Source of the DNA: Paludibacteraceae bacterium
Lineage (GTDB): Bacteria; Bacteroidota; Bacteroidia; Bacteroidales; Paludibacteraceae
Assembly (NCBI GenBank): GCA_017448985.1
Contig: JAFSKL010000006.1
Location: forward strand, 1 to 52,265
Direction: 5' to 3'
DNA length: 52,265 nt
A program made the translations under genes and the position numbers. Positions 1-7,793 of the stretch are shown here, one piece after another. Under the pieces are notes generated by a model that saw only the letters and a list, made by a program, of their open reading frames with translations, did not search any database and was not told the origin of the DNA. Each line of letters opens with the position of its first letter. Positions within the stretch are counted from its first letter, which is position 1.

Positions 1-957
1 AAGCGTGAGCACGTTGCTGTCGCTGTAGGGCGAGAACGGGCATGGCTCGGCACTACCGTCAGGACCTATATGGAAGAATCCGCGTCCTGCAGCCAAGCAA
101 CCGCCCATGTGCTTCTCGTCACCGGGGAAAGAGATGATGATCACATCGTGATAACGCTCACGCTGATGCGCTTGCACGGCTTCCATCTGCTCCAAATCGG
201 CATCGCCGAAAGCCAGATGTTCTGTACCCGGCTCAGTAGGCACATACTCGACGTAGATGATGAGTTTGCAACCGAGCTCGCGCAGGTGATCCACATACTC
301 GTCAGATGTGACCAGCGCGAAATTTTCCGTCGTGACGGTGATACTGACACCAAAGAACAGTTTCTCCGCGTGCAAACTCTCAACGGACATCATCGCGCGA
401 CGGTAGATACCTGCGCCACGCCGTGTGTCCGTGCCATGTTCCGCACCCTCGATGCTGATAACAGGAATGAGATTGAGATGCTCTTTAAGGAAAGCGATAT
501 ATGCCGGACCGATGAGTGTACCATTGGTGAAGATCGGGAAAATCATGTCCTCCACTTCCGCTACTTTTTCCAAGATATCCTTGCGCATCATTGGTTCACC
601 TCCAGCCAACAGGGCGAAGTTGATACCCAGCGATGCTGCCTCGGTGAAGATGTCGCGCCATTGTTCCGGTGTGAGGGTAGGACGCTGGCTTTTTCCGGGG
701 TCATCGGCTATGCCGTTAGCACGGGCATAGCAACCTTTGCAGGAAAGGTTACATTCGGTGGAGATACTGCAAATGAGGAATGGCGGGACATCAATACCTG
801 TTTCCTTCGCCACGCTCTTACGCCGACTTTCCGATTTGAGGAAAATCTGCTGCAAGCGGAAGACCGTTTTCGCCTCGCGCGGATTGCCTAACACATTGCG
901 GTAGGCTTTCTCCATGATACGGCGGATGGCTCCGCTCATATATCCTTGTAAATCCAT
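1..957 (-). CDS. radical SAM enzyme, 3' end outside window
   Basis: The frame starts at ATG 957 and is still open at base 1, so at least 319 residues are present and the C-terminus is missing. Radical SAM enzymes bind a [4Fe-4S] cluster through CxxxCxxC and cleave S-adenosylmethionine to start radical chemistry. The motif is seen as CNLSCKGC (residues 69-76) and the SAM-contacting GGEP at 119-122. A later pair of cysteines around a DGSAEPCPF segment (about residues 285-308) resembles a SPASM-type auxiliary cluster site. It starts 5 bases after the metallo-beta-lactamase/rubredoxin gene on the same strand, so the two are probably cotranscribed. The substrate cannot be told from sequence. Family sure; function unknown. 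Confidence 0.85.
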   Translation of the reverse strand, partial: MDLQGYMSGAIRRIMEKAYRNVLGNPREAKTVFRLQQIFLKSESRRKSVAKETGIDVPPFLICSISTECNLSCKGCYARANGIADDPGKSQRPTLTPEQWRDIFTEAASLGINFALLAGGEPMMRKDILEKVAEVEDMIFPIFTNGTLIGPAYIAFLKEHLNLIPVISIEGAEHGTDTRRGAGIYRRAMMSVESLHAEKLFFGVSITVTTENFALVTSDEYVDHLRELGCKLIIYVEYVPTEPGTEHLAFGDADLEQMEAVQAHQRERYHDVIIISFPGDEKHMGGCLAAGRGFFHIGPDGSAEPCPFSPYSDSNVLTL

Positions 958-962
958 AATGA

Positions 963-1901
963 TTATGCCGGATTGAAACGGGACTTGGGTTGTTTGCAAC
1001 GCGGGCAACGCCAATCGTCAGGCAGGTCTTCAAAAGCAACGCCGTCATTCTCGGCAGGGTCATATACAAACCCGCAGATGGAGCAGACATACTTGCCTGT
1101 TTCAGCTTTAAAAACAATCTCATCTATCGGTAGCGGTTCCGGCATGTTTTCCAAGTCGATTACACGTTTAGCTGCCAGATTCTCCGGTCCAAGCGGTGTG
1201 TGCGTGGACAGGTACACGGTCGGATGGTTTGCAACAAACTCCCGAACGCGGTCAAGCGTTACTTGAGCATCTTCCCACGCGGTGTTGAAGCTAGACAAAC
1301 GATTCAAATACAATGCCTCATCCGTATAGGTGATGTCCCCTTGGAACATATAGAATAATCCTTCGTTCTCGGCAATAATCAAGCTGTTTCCGTCGGTGTG
1401 TCCTTTCGCTTTGATGAAATAGATACCATCGGCTATCTTCTGGCTCTCCGGGAAATTGTAGTACGCGCCGTCTGTAAAATGTACCGGCACAATATTGTTC
1501 AAACCTTGCAATTCCTGGGCATCCAATTCGTCTGCATTGACATATATCTTAGCGTTCGGGAAACTCTTCAACTCGCCGCTATGGTCTGCATGACGGTGAG
1601 TGAGGAGGATTTTGGTCACTTGCTCCGGCTTGTAGCCAAGAGCCAAGAAACCATCCATGTAGTCCTGCACACAACGTCCGCTGTAAATCGGTGCGTTCTC
1701 TTTGGGAGCCGCTTCCGGAAAACCTACGGGCAGACCTGTGTCCACAAGAATCACCTCACTGCCGGTGTCGATAAGGTAGTTGTACAAGCCGGAGCGATAC
1801 TTGATAGTAGCATCGTATTTATCGGCATCGTGCTGACCACCGAACGCCCACTGTTGGGTCATAAAACCGTGGTCATAAAAAGTAATGGATTTGATTTGCA
1901 T
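963..1901 (-). CDS. metallo-beta-lactamase fold hydrolase fused to rubredoxin
   Basis: A 312-residue fusion. Residues 1-240 form a metallo-beta-lactamase domain with the dinuclear metal ligands THRHADH (His102, His104, Asp106, His107), His168, Asp189 and His234. Residues 271-312 form a rubredoxin with two CxxC pairs, CSIC (273-276) and CPRC (299-302), which bind one iron and carry single electrons. The hydrolase part looks closer to lactonase-type members than to a complete flavodiiron protein, because no flavodoxin domain follows. The open frame continues upstream to 1946, but that part overlaps a terminator hairpin, so ATG 1901 is chosen. In the middle of peroxide-defence genes, an oxygen- or peroxide-related redox role is a reasonable inference. 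The true substrate is unknown. Confidence 0.92.
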   Translation of the reverse strand: MQIKSITFYDHGFMTQQWAFGGQHDADKYDATIKYRSGLYNYLIDTGSEVILVDTGLPVGFPEAAPKENAPIYSGRCVQDYMDGFLALGYKPEQVTKILLTHRHADHSGELKSFPNAKIYVNADELDAQELQGLNNIVPVHFTDGAYYNFPESQKIADGIYFIKAKGHTDGNSLIIAENEGLFYMFQGDITYTDEALYLNRLSSFNTAWEDAQVTLDRVREFVANHPTVYLSTHTPLGPENLAAKRVIDLENMPEPLPIDEIVFKAETGKYVCSICGFVYDPAENDGVAFEDLPDDWRCPRCKQPKSRFNPA

Positions 1902-1908
1902 ATTATTC

Positions 1909-1940
1909 AAAAAAATAGGGGAAGAGCCGAGCCCTTCCCC
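1909..1940 (-). terminator. intrinsic terminator just upstream of the MBL-rubredoxin start
   Basis: On the minus strand a 10-pair stem (1940-1931 with 1927-1918, one G-T pair, loop TCG) is followed by TATTTTTTT. That is a canonical factor-independent terminator. It ends only 7 bases before the ATG at 1901, so it would attenuate expression of the two downstream genes relative to the peroxidase part of the cluster. Confidence 0.72.
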
Positions 1941-1982
1941 CGACAAAGAAATTCATTTGCCTGCGATGGTGGCGCAGGGTTC

Positions 1983-2156
1983 TTAGTTAGCCGGAGCCCA
2001 CTTACAGCGTACCGGCGAAACGATGGCGCCTTCTTTCTTGAGTTCAGCGAAGACTTTGTCCACCTCTTTGCGGTCTGCTCCGAGAGCGGCGGTTACTTCG
2101 CCAGCCGAAACCGGCTTGCCTGCTGCACGCATGGCAGCTAAAACTTGCTCTTTCAT
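1983..2156 (-). CDS. 57-residue winged-helix-like protein
   Basis: A short gene encoding 57 residues, starting MKEQVLAAMR and ending RCKWAPAN. The pattern of a helix, then KPVSAGEVTAALG, then a second helix (RKEVDKVFAELKKEG) and a basic beta-like strand (AIVSPVRCKW) fits a minimal winged helix-turn-helix DNA-binding fold. It lies 48 bases after the flavin split-barrel gene and just before the intrinsic terminator, so it is the last gene of the fully transcribed part of the cluster. It may act as a small regulator or as a nucleic-acid-binding accessory factor; the target is unknown. Coding is supported by codon use, tight packing and a complete domain-like pattern. Confidence 0.78.
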   Translation of the reverse strand: MKEQVLAAMRAAGKPVSAGEVTAALGADRKEVDKVFAELKKEGAIVSPVRCKWAPAN

Positions 2157-2204
2157 AATAATTTGATGTTGTTTGGCGGCAGAGCCGCTGTTTGATGTTG
2201 TTAA

Positions 2205-2603
2205 TTAGAACTTCAGTTCTTCTACCAGTTCCATGAGTTTGTAGAAACGGGCTGTGGCGTCCTTAACCTCCCACATGACTGCATTCTCGCCGTGGTCGCC
2301 GAGAGCGGCTTTGAGGGAGGGCATGTGCGCCAGCATGGCTTCTTTCACCTCGGGACGGGGATCCTCCACGAGTTTGCACTCCACACGGAGTGTCTGGCCC
2401 TTGAAGGCGCAGAACTCCGCCTTGCAGTTGTTTTTCAACTGGTCTGCTGCGGCAGTACGTGCAAAAGACATGAGGTACAGTTTGTCCTCAAAGAGTAACT
2501 GTGCGCCGTACACGCGAACTCGCGGCTGGTCACCCTCTACGGTAGCCAGATAGAAGGTCTTGGCATCCTCCAAGAAGTCAAATACTTTCTTTGCTGCTTC
2601 CAT
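2205..2603 (-). CDS. pyridoxamine 5'-phosphate oxidase-like FMN split-barrel protein
   Basis: 132 residues of the flavin-binding split-barrel (PNPOx-like) superfamily. The N-terminal helix is followed by TFYLATVEGDQPRVRVYG, the typical strand-turn-strand that contacts the flavin phosphate, then KLYLMSFARTAAADQLK, typical of the small stand-alone members found in anaerobes. Such proteins usually bind FMN, F420 or haem and carry out poorly defined redox reactions. It is too short to be a real pyridoxine oxidase. It starts 2 bases after the ferritin-like gene stops, so the two are translated from one mRNA. Membership of a peroxide-stress cluster suggests a role in reducing oxidants, by inference. 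Confidence 0.85.
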   Translation of the reverse strand: MEAAKKVFDFLEDAKTFYLATVEGDQPRVRVYGAQLLFEDKLYLMSFARTAAADQLKNNCKAEFCAFKGQTLRVECKLVEDPRPEVKEAMLAHMPSLKAALGDHGENAVMWEVKDATARFYKLMELVEELKF

Positions 2604-2605
2604 AA

Positions 2606-3067
2606 TTACATCATCTCAATTAAGAAGTTCTCGTAACCCAGCTTGTCGATGTAGTTGAGGTACTGCTTCTCCCAAGCCATGTGCTCTACCTCGCCGTCAA
2701 TCCATTTCTGGATGAGTTTCTGGGTGGGGTAGTCATCTGCGAAAGCAGCAGCCAGTTCGCTGAGTTCTTTGATTGCGTCTGCGTTGTAGTCGGTCTCAAT
2801 CTGCTGTTTGGGATCGTCGTAGAACGGGAACTCGATGGTCTTCATTGCTTCCTGCAGGTCAGCCGGCTTGCAGCCGAGCTCTACCAAGCGGTTGAGAACC
2901 TCTTCTGCCTCATCCCACTCTTCCTCTGCTTCCTCTTTCCATTTGTCGGCGAGTTTGTTCCAACCGTTCAGACGGTCGTACGCCGAGAAAGCGAAATGTT
3001 GTTTACTGTTTCCAAACCATACTGCGCCCAGATATGCCAGGCCTTTCAGTGCTTCTTCTTTTGTCAT
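2606..3067 (-). CDS. ferritin-like four-helix protein
   Basis: 153 residues, strongly helical and acidic, with the C-terminal helix carrying EVEH (an ExxH di-iron motif) and an earlier acidic helix EEAEEEWDEAEEV. This fits the ferritin/bacterioferritin/rubrerythrin superfamily, whose members oxidise ferrous iron with peroxide or oxygen and store the product. No rubredoxin domain is attached, although one is present in the fusion gene further along the same cluster. Length is close to bacterioferritin. It starts 17 bases after the OhrR-like gene. The assignment rests on helix pattern and ligand spacing; not every classical ligand could be placed with certainty, so it could be a degenerate or unusual subfamily. 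Confidence 0.72.
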   Translation of the reverse strand: MTKEEALKGLAYLGAVWFGNSKQHFAFSAYDRLNGWNKLADKWKEEAEEEWDEAEEVLNRLVELGCKPADLQEAMKTIEFPFYDDPKQQIETDYNADAIKELSELAAAFADDYPTQKLIQKWIDGEVEHMAWEKQYLNYIDKLGYENFLIEMM

Positions 3068-3084
3068 AATTGTATAAATTTAAG

Positions 3085-3531
3085 TTATTTTTGTATTTTA
3101 GATAGTCCTTCTATCAGTTTATCGAGTGTGGGAATCATCGCAACGATCTCATCTACGGATCCTATTTTGTCCGTAATCTTATCGCTCAGGCAGTCCGGTA
3201 TGTTCACCATCTGCTCTTGCAGTTCCATTCCTTTGGGAGTGAGCGAGACGATGCGCTGGCGCGTATCCTCTTTACCGCGTGTACGTGTGATAAGTCCGGC
3301 CTTCTCCATCCGCTGAAGCAGCGGCGTAATGGTATTGGTGTCGAGCATCAGACGCTTGCCGATTTCGCACACCGGTTGCTTGTCGTTTTCCCACAGCACG
3401 AGCAGAACCAGGTATTGCGGATAGGTAATTCCTAACGGCGCAAAATAGGGCTGATAGATGTTCGTAACGAGCCTGGCTGCCGTGTAGAGACGGAAGCAAA
3501 GCTGGTTATCTAATTTTAATTGCTCGTACAT
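3085..3531 (-). CDS. MarR-family regulator, OhrR-like peroxide sensor
   Basis: 148 residues with the OhrR hallmark: a reactive cysteine in LDNQLCFRLYTAAR (Cys12 from the chosen start), where oxidation by organic peroxide releases the repressor from DNA. The winged helix follows, with MLDTNTITPLLQRMEKAGLI as recognition region and the RTRGKEDTRQRIVSLT wing. The open frame extends to 3603 but that would run into the peroxidase gene; the ATG at 3531, 17 bases after the peroxidase stop, gives the N-terminus usual for OhrR. It probably represses its own cluster through the paired palindromes at 4140-4157 and 4179-4192 (inference). Confidence 0.88.
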   Translation of the reverse strand: MYEQLKLDNQLCFRLYTAARLVTNIYQPYFAPLGITYPQYLVLLVLWENDKQPVCEIGKRLMLDTNTITPLLQRMEKAGLITRTRGKEDTRQRIVSLTPKGMELQEQMVNIPDCLSDKITDKIGSVDEIVAMIPTLDKLIEGLSKIQK

Positions 3532-3547
3532 ATAATCTAATAAGGAA

Positions 3548-4087
3548 TTATAAGTATTTGAGTACATCTTTCTCGATATCCTCGGGTTTGGTGGTCGGCG
3601 CATAGCGTCCCACTACGTTACCCTCGCGATCGACAAGGAACTTGGTGAAGTTCCAACGGATGTCATTCTCTTTCTTAAAGGTCTTGCTGATGCCTTTGAG
3701 CATCGTAGCGGTAGCTTTGGCTTTCACGCCTTCGTATTTCTCCTCCGGACCATTCTCCTTGAGGTATGTGAAGAGCGGACTCTCGTTCTCTCCGTTGACC
3801 TCGATTTTCGAGAACTGCGGGAAGGATACTTTGTATTTGAGTTGGCAGAAAGAAACGATCTCTTCGTCCGTGCCCGGAGCCTGTTCGCCGAACTGGTTGC
3901 AGGGGAAGTCAAGGATCACCAGACCCTTGTCCTGGTATTTCTTGTAGAGGTTCTCCAGCGCCTCGTACTGCGGTGTGAATCCGCAGCCCGTAGCGGTATT
4001 AACAACTAAAAGGACTTTGCCTTTGTACTCATCCAATTTGACTTCATTCTTTTTGGTGTCCAGCACCGTAAAATCATAGATATTCAT
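3548..4087 (-). CDS. glutathione peroxidase family (thiol peroxidase)
   Basis: 179 residues. These enzymes reduce hydrogen peroxide and organic peroxides with a catalytic cysteine; bacterial cysteine forms are usually recycled by thioredoxin rather than glutathione. The signature NTATGCGFTPQY contains the catalytic Cys35, followed by DFPCNQFGEQ (catalytic Gln, plus the resolving-type Cys) and the Trp in RWNFTKFLV. The enzyme has a cysteine, not selenocysteine. The frame can be extended to an ATG at 4120, giving a short hydrophobic N-terminus, but MNIYDF at 4087 matches cytosolic members. First gene of the cluster, read from the promoter at 4156-4186, with a leader of about 60 bases. Confidence 0.93.
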   Translation of the reverse strand: MNIYDFTVLDTKKNEVKLDEYKGKVLLVVNTATGCGFTPQYEALENLYKKYQDKGLVILDFPCNQFGEQAPGTDEEIVSFCQLKYKVSFPQFSKIEVNGENESPLFTYLKENGPEEKYEGVKAKATATMLKGISKTFKKENDIRWNFTKFLVDREGNVVGRYAPTTKPEDIEKDVLKYL

Positions 4088-4139
4088 AACTGTAAGTAAT
4101 ATAATTAATAAACTTTTCATAATTCTCTCAAACGTTGTT

Positions 4140-4192
4140 TATGTCGTTTGCGATGCAAAATTACTACAAATATTTTAATGTCGCAAGCGATA
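4140..4192 (-). promoter_or_regulatory. promoter of the peroxide cluster with two matching palindromic operators
   Basis: Minus strand: -33 TTG (4186-4184), 20-base spacer, -7 box TAATTTTG (4163-4156). Two similar near-palindromes centred on TCGYTTGCGA sit at 4140-4157 (read on plus) and 4179-4192 (read on minus). One overlaps the -33 element, the other the start-site side of the -7 box. That placement is expected for repressor binding, and the neighbouring OhrR-like protein is the obvious candidate. Confidence 0.72.
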
Positions 4193-4529
4193 TAAATATT
4201 TTCTTAATAATCGTACATTTATTCTTAAAAATTCATACGTATTAATGAAGTAGATGTATGGTATACGGCTAAGCGGAATTTTCTTCTTTATAAAAACTAC
4301 CGGCAGGTGCATAATATAGCCTAAAAGGATTGCCGGAGCGATACCTGACGCCTCGATGGTGACGATCTTATTGATGCCTTGGTTGGCAAACAGACGTGCG
4401 AACTCCTGCGCACAATGCATCATCAGCTCGGGGTCTAACTGGTGGTTAAGGAAACTGCTGACCAGCACGATGTTCCCCTATTTTTTGGGCCATCCCGTCT
4501 TTTAAGATTCTTTGTTTGAGTTCTTCCAT
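4175..4529 (-). pseudogene. xpt: xanthine phosphoribosyltransferase remnant, frameshifted and truncated
   Basis: The first 12 codons (MEELKQRILKDG) are an xpt start. A frameshift near the CAAAAAATAGGGG run (about 4477-4489) then moves the gene to another frame, where [14 protein letters not shown] and [13 protein letters not shown] are clear Xpt blocks. After about residue 85 the sequence no longer resembles Xpt, and the whole C-terminal half with the PRPP-binding loop is absent. The product could not salvage xanthine. The 3' end now contains the operator and -33 region of the peroxidase promoter, so the gene was cut off at the boundary with the redox cluster. Confidence 0.85.
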
Positions 4530-4561
4530 AATTAAATGTTTTTCTCAATTACGCGACTACA

Positions 4562-4651
4562 TCACAGCCATGATATCTCTTCTTCCGTCAGTTTTGCATC
4601 CAGAAGGGCAAATGCTTCTGCGATTGAGTTCGGAATTTTAGTGTTATCCAT
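4562..4651 (-). CDS. possible 29-residue remnant peptide
   Basis: An ATG frame of 29 codons (begins MDNTKIPNSIAEAF, ends EEEISWL). The opening resembles the first residues of small proteins with a SIEEAFxxLD start, but it stops before any full domain. It lies 10 bases after the MmeI-type gene on the same strand and before the decayed xpt, so it may be the 5' stub of a gene lost when the island formed. Coding is not proven. Confidence 0.3.
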   Translation of the reverse strand: MDNTKIPNSIAEAFALLDAKLTEEEISWL

Positions 4652-4661
4652 AGTCATATAT

Positions 4662-7469
4662 TTATTTTGCTAATTTTTGGTACATTTTGAACAGCTCTGC
4701 TACACACTCCGATTCGGACATTTTAATATCAAAGCCATAAGCAGCCATGACAGCACGGTCGTTTTCTTGGTGGGCTTTGTTCAGTTCAGGAGTCAATGTC
4801 ACATCATCATAGAGATCGGCAAGACTGCAATTCGGATATTTAGCACGGATATCCAAGATGGCTTGTGCTGTTTGCTCTATGCGGGCACGTTGCTCGTCTG
4901 TCGGTGTCGGCCATGGGAAATTGTTATAGACGATGGTGTTGGAATAACTATAGCGCATTTCCAAACGACCACAAACAGCGCGCATCCATGCCATGTGTAC
5001 ATTACTCATTAACACTCCAAAATGGTAGAGCGTCGCGCCTTGCATGCAGAATAATTTATCACCAGGGATTATCCCTTGGGGAAGGTAGTCAATAGGGATG
5101 TAACGCCTTTTTTCTGAAGACACTTTAGGCAAGGCGATATAACTGCTTTTACATTCAAAAGGAGCGCCAAACAATGTTGGCGTTTCAGCCGCCTTTAATG
5201 TACTTTCCCGATTGCTTTTCAGTCGGAACTTTCGCACATTATTTATTCGCTCTAATACGAGAGGACATTGTCGTAACAAGGCAGGGTTTGCGTCTTGCAA
5301 CCATAGGCAGAAACGCGGCTTGCGCTCAATAAAATCTTTACCCATCATAAACGGACGGATGAGCGGGGCGGCTTGTGGTTCTTTGCGCAATAGCTCCTCT
5401 TTCTCTTCTCTTGTGAGTATAAAGTTACCATCATCTATCGGCTGACCGCCTAAGCAAATTTCAGGGACATCGGATAATGGATGCGTTCTTTTTTCTATCC
5501 ACACATTAGGTGCGTCCATGAGATAACCGTTAATGTTAGATGCAGAAATGGATTGGAAGTTGGAGAGGTAGATTGTCTTTCCCGAATTAGATTCGGGGCT
5601 AATAGACGAAGAAAAACCGATGATGACACAATGGACGTGAGCTTTGATATCGGCTTCGGAATCCCATCGGAAAGTACGATAAGCAAAGTCGAAATGGATA
5701 CCGTATTGTTCAAAGAGAGGCTTCCATAAATTCGTCACTGCTCCACCCTGTGTAATAGAGTTCGTAGAAACAAGTGCAGCACGGATAGTCGGATTAGTAG
5801 ACATCATATCTACCGACTTTTTATACCAACAACAAACATAATCAAGGTCACCTACGCCACTCCATTTTGCACTGAAGATATCAAGGACATCTTGTTTTTG
5901 CTCCTTATTCATCCAACGTGCTCCCACAAATGGCGGGTTACCCATGATGAAGTTGAGGCGGTCGGGTGTGATGACCTCAGACCAATCGAGGCGTAGGGCA
6001 TTTCCTTCATGGATATTATGGTAGGATTTGAGTGGCAGCGGCTCAATATTGAACTGTACTAATTTCGCGGTCTCTTTGAGCATTTGGTGTTCCGCTATCC
6101 AAAGTGCCGTAGTGGCTACCGACACGGCAAAATCATTTATCTCTATGCCGTAGAACTGATGGATGTCCACTTTAATAGGATCGGCGATGTCACCCATTAC
6201 TGCTTGCCCTTTATTGCGCAGAAGAATGACCTCATTTTCCAAACGGCGTAAAGATATGTAACTTTCAGTAAGGAAATTTCCACTACCACAGGCAGGGTCG
6301 AAGAAAGTGAGAGATGCCAGTTTTTCTTGGAAAGCGTCTAAACGTTGGCGTTGCTGGCGCTCTTGTGCAATCGCTTTGATAGATTCAAACTCATCGCGCA
6401 ACTTATCCAAGAAAAGCGGATCAATGACCCTGTGAATATTTTCTATAGTGGTATAGTGCATACCACCTGAACGACGCGTTTCCGGGTTGATGGTACTTTC
6501 AAATATTGCGCCAAAGATAGTTGGTGATATATCCGCCCAATCGAAGTGTGCGCTGGCATCTTCGAGAATAAGCGTGCGGAGCTCGTCGGTGAACTGCGGA
6601 ATAATTGGCGCACCGCCGCAAACCGTCACGTCGTTGCTAAACAAACCACCATTAACGTAATCAAAGCGTTTTAGGTCTTCGGACAAATACGGATCCCGCT
6701 TGTCCGGTGGAGTGTCAAGAACTTGGAATAGGTCTATCAGCGCACGGCGTATATCTCGCGCTTCATAACGAGCGAGATAATCATGGAAAGCGGTTTTACT
6801 ACCAAATAATCCTGCATCTTCTGCATATAGGCAGAATACAAGACGGACACAAAGAATATTAAGACTTTTGAGCGTCGCTACGCTATCTTTCTCAATGTAT
6901 TGTTCAAGAAGTTTGTCATAAATGATACCGACGAGGGCACCAGCCTTGACACTAACTTCCATTTCTTTCTTAAGATGTTCGTTACCTTCTTCAACAAGGA
7001 ATAGCAGCCGATTATATTCTTTTTCAAGGTCTTTTAGTAAAACAACGTACGGCTCATCGTGCGGATGTTCCATGTCGTGGATATGAAACTCAGCAAAATT
7101 GCATACAACAATCCAGCGCGGGTATTCTCGGCGAGGCAATTCATTCGCATAGCGTTTCGCCTGTTGGTATGGCGTGAGCGGAGTCCCATCAGATTGGGTA
7201 TAACCTTTATTGAGGTCTTTGCCAATGGATTTTTGCTCAATCAGTACTTTTGTGGCAGGGATATAGACATCAATGAAAGATGTATGGTCAAGGGGAACAG
7301 GTTTCTCTACTTCGATATTCTGTTCTGGGTTCTCCATACCGAAAACTTGCCGTAAAAGCGAGAACCAAAACGCTTGCGCATCACTTTTCTCATTGCCTTT
7401 ACCTTGCCAAAACTCTGCAAACTCTTTTGCTGCTTTTGCTTGTTGTGCTGGTATCATAGTTAACTTCAA
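4662..7469 (-). CDS. MmeI-type (type IIL) restriction-modification enzyme
   Basis: 935 residues in one chain that both methylates and cuts DNA. The N-terminal nuclease carries a PD-(D/E)xK site: Asp67 and Glu78-Gln-Lys80, spaced as in MmeI. A helical spacer follows. The gamma-class adenine methyltransferase has motif I DPACGSGNF (391-399) and motif IV NPPF (511-514). Residues of about 600-850 form the target-recognition region, and the C-terminus is helical. MmeI-like enzymes methylate one strand of an asymmetric site and cut about 20 bases away. All motifs needed for both activities look intact. A small gene lies 9 bases upstream and a BRO-N gene before it, with a single promoter at 8682. 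The site recognised cannot be predicted here. Confidence 0.93.
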   Translation of the reverse strand: MKLTMIPAQQAKAAKEFAEFWQGKGNEKSDAQAFWFSLLRQVFGMENPEQNIEVEKPVPLDHTSFIDVYIPATKVLIEQKSIGKDLNKGYTQSDGTPLTPYQQAKRYANELPRREYPRWIVVCNFAEFHIHDMEHPHDEPYVVLLKDLEKEYNRLLFLVEEGNEHLKKEMEVSVKAGALVGIIYDKLLEQYIEKDSVATLKSLNILCVRLVFCLYAEDAGLFGSKTAFHDYLARYEARDIRRALIDLFQVLDTPPDKRDPYLSEDLKRFDYVNGGLFSNDVTVCGGAPIIPQFTDELRTLILEDASAHFDWADISPTIFGAIFESTINPETRRSGGMHYTTIENIHRVIDPLFLDKLRDEFESIKAIAQERQQRQRLDAFQEKLASLTFFDPACGSGNFLTESYISLRRLENEVILLRNKGQAVMGDIADPIKVDIHQFYGIEINDFAVSVATTALWIAEHQMLKETAKLVQFNIEPLPLKSYHNIHEGNALRLDWSEVITPDRLNFIMGNPPFVGARWMNKEQKQDVLDIFSAKWSGVGDLDYVCCWYKKSVDMMSTNPTIRAALVSTNSITQGGAVTNLWKPLFEQYGIHFDFAYRTFRWDSEADIKAHVHCVIIGFSSSISPESNSGKTIYLSNFQSISASNINGYLMDAPNVWIEKRTHPLSDVPEICLGGQPIDDGNFILTREEKEELLRKEPQAAPLIRPFMMGKDFIERKPRFCLWLQDANPALLRQCPLVLERINNVRKFRLKSNRESTLKAAETPTLFGAPFECKSSYIALPKVSSEKRRYIPIDYLPQGIIPGDKLFCMQGATLYHFGVLMSNVHMAWMRAVCGRLEMRYSYSNTIVYNNFPWPTPTDEQRARIEQTAQAILDIRAKYPNCSLADLYDDVTLTPELNKAHQENDRAVMAAYGFDIKMSESECVAELFKMYQKLAK

Positions 7470-7478
7470 AATATACTA

Positions 7479-7709
7479 TTAATCAAAACAAGTTTCGGGG
7501 TTGAGGTCTTGCGGGCTGCGCCAGATCATGTGGTACTCCTCACGCAAGATGTTCTTCTTGTGCTTCCAGAACGTATGGCATGAGCCAAACCACCACTCGC
7601 CTTTTGGCATGTTTAGTTCTTTTCTGGTTAATCGCTCCGCTTTAGCGTCAACCTTCTTGCGGATGGCTTTGTATTCAGCCAAGCGGGTTTTACCTACTTC
7701 TCCTTCCAT
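7479..7709 (-). CDS. small unknown protein preceding the MmeI-type enzyme
   Basis: 76 residues, basic, with an N-terminal helix rich in Arg, Lys and Glu and an aromatic centre (GEWWFGSCHTFWKHKK). I do not recognise the family. It starts after an 84-base gap behind the BRO-N gene and ends 9 bases before the restriction-modification gene, so it is very likely in the same transcript. The concentration of Trp, His and Cys could suit metal or nucleic-acid binding, but nothing shows this. It could be a control or accessory protein of the restriction system. Confidence 0.55.
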   Translation of the reverse strand: MEGEVGKTRLAEYKAIRKKVDAKAERLTRKELNMPKGEWWFGSCHTFWKHKKNILREEYHMIWRSPQDLNPETCFD

Positions 7710-7793
7710 ATCTCTAAATTATCTTATCGTTCTTATCTCGCTCTGCTCGAACGATTATTTCAATTTTTGCAACCTGTCACACATTTTTTTGTG

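Noticed and set aside
70..891. Long plus-strand frame
   Set aside because: It is the shadow of the radical SAM gene on the minus strand, which has the cluster motif and GGEP.
4175..4468. Independent 97-codon gene
   Set aside because: The conserved Xpt blocks show it is part of a frameshifted remnant.
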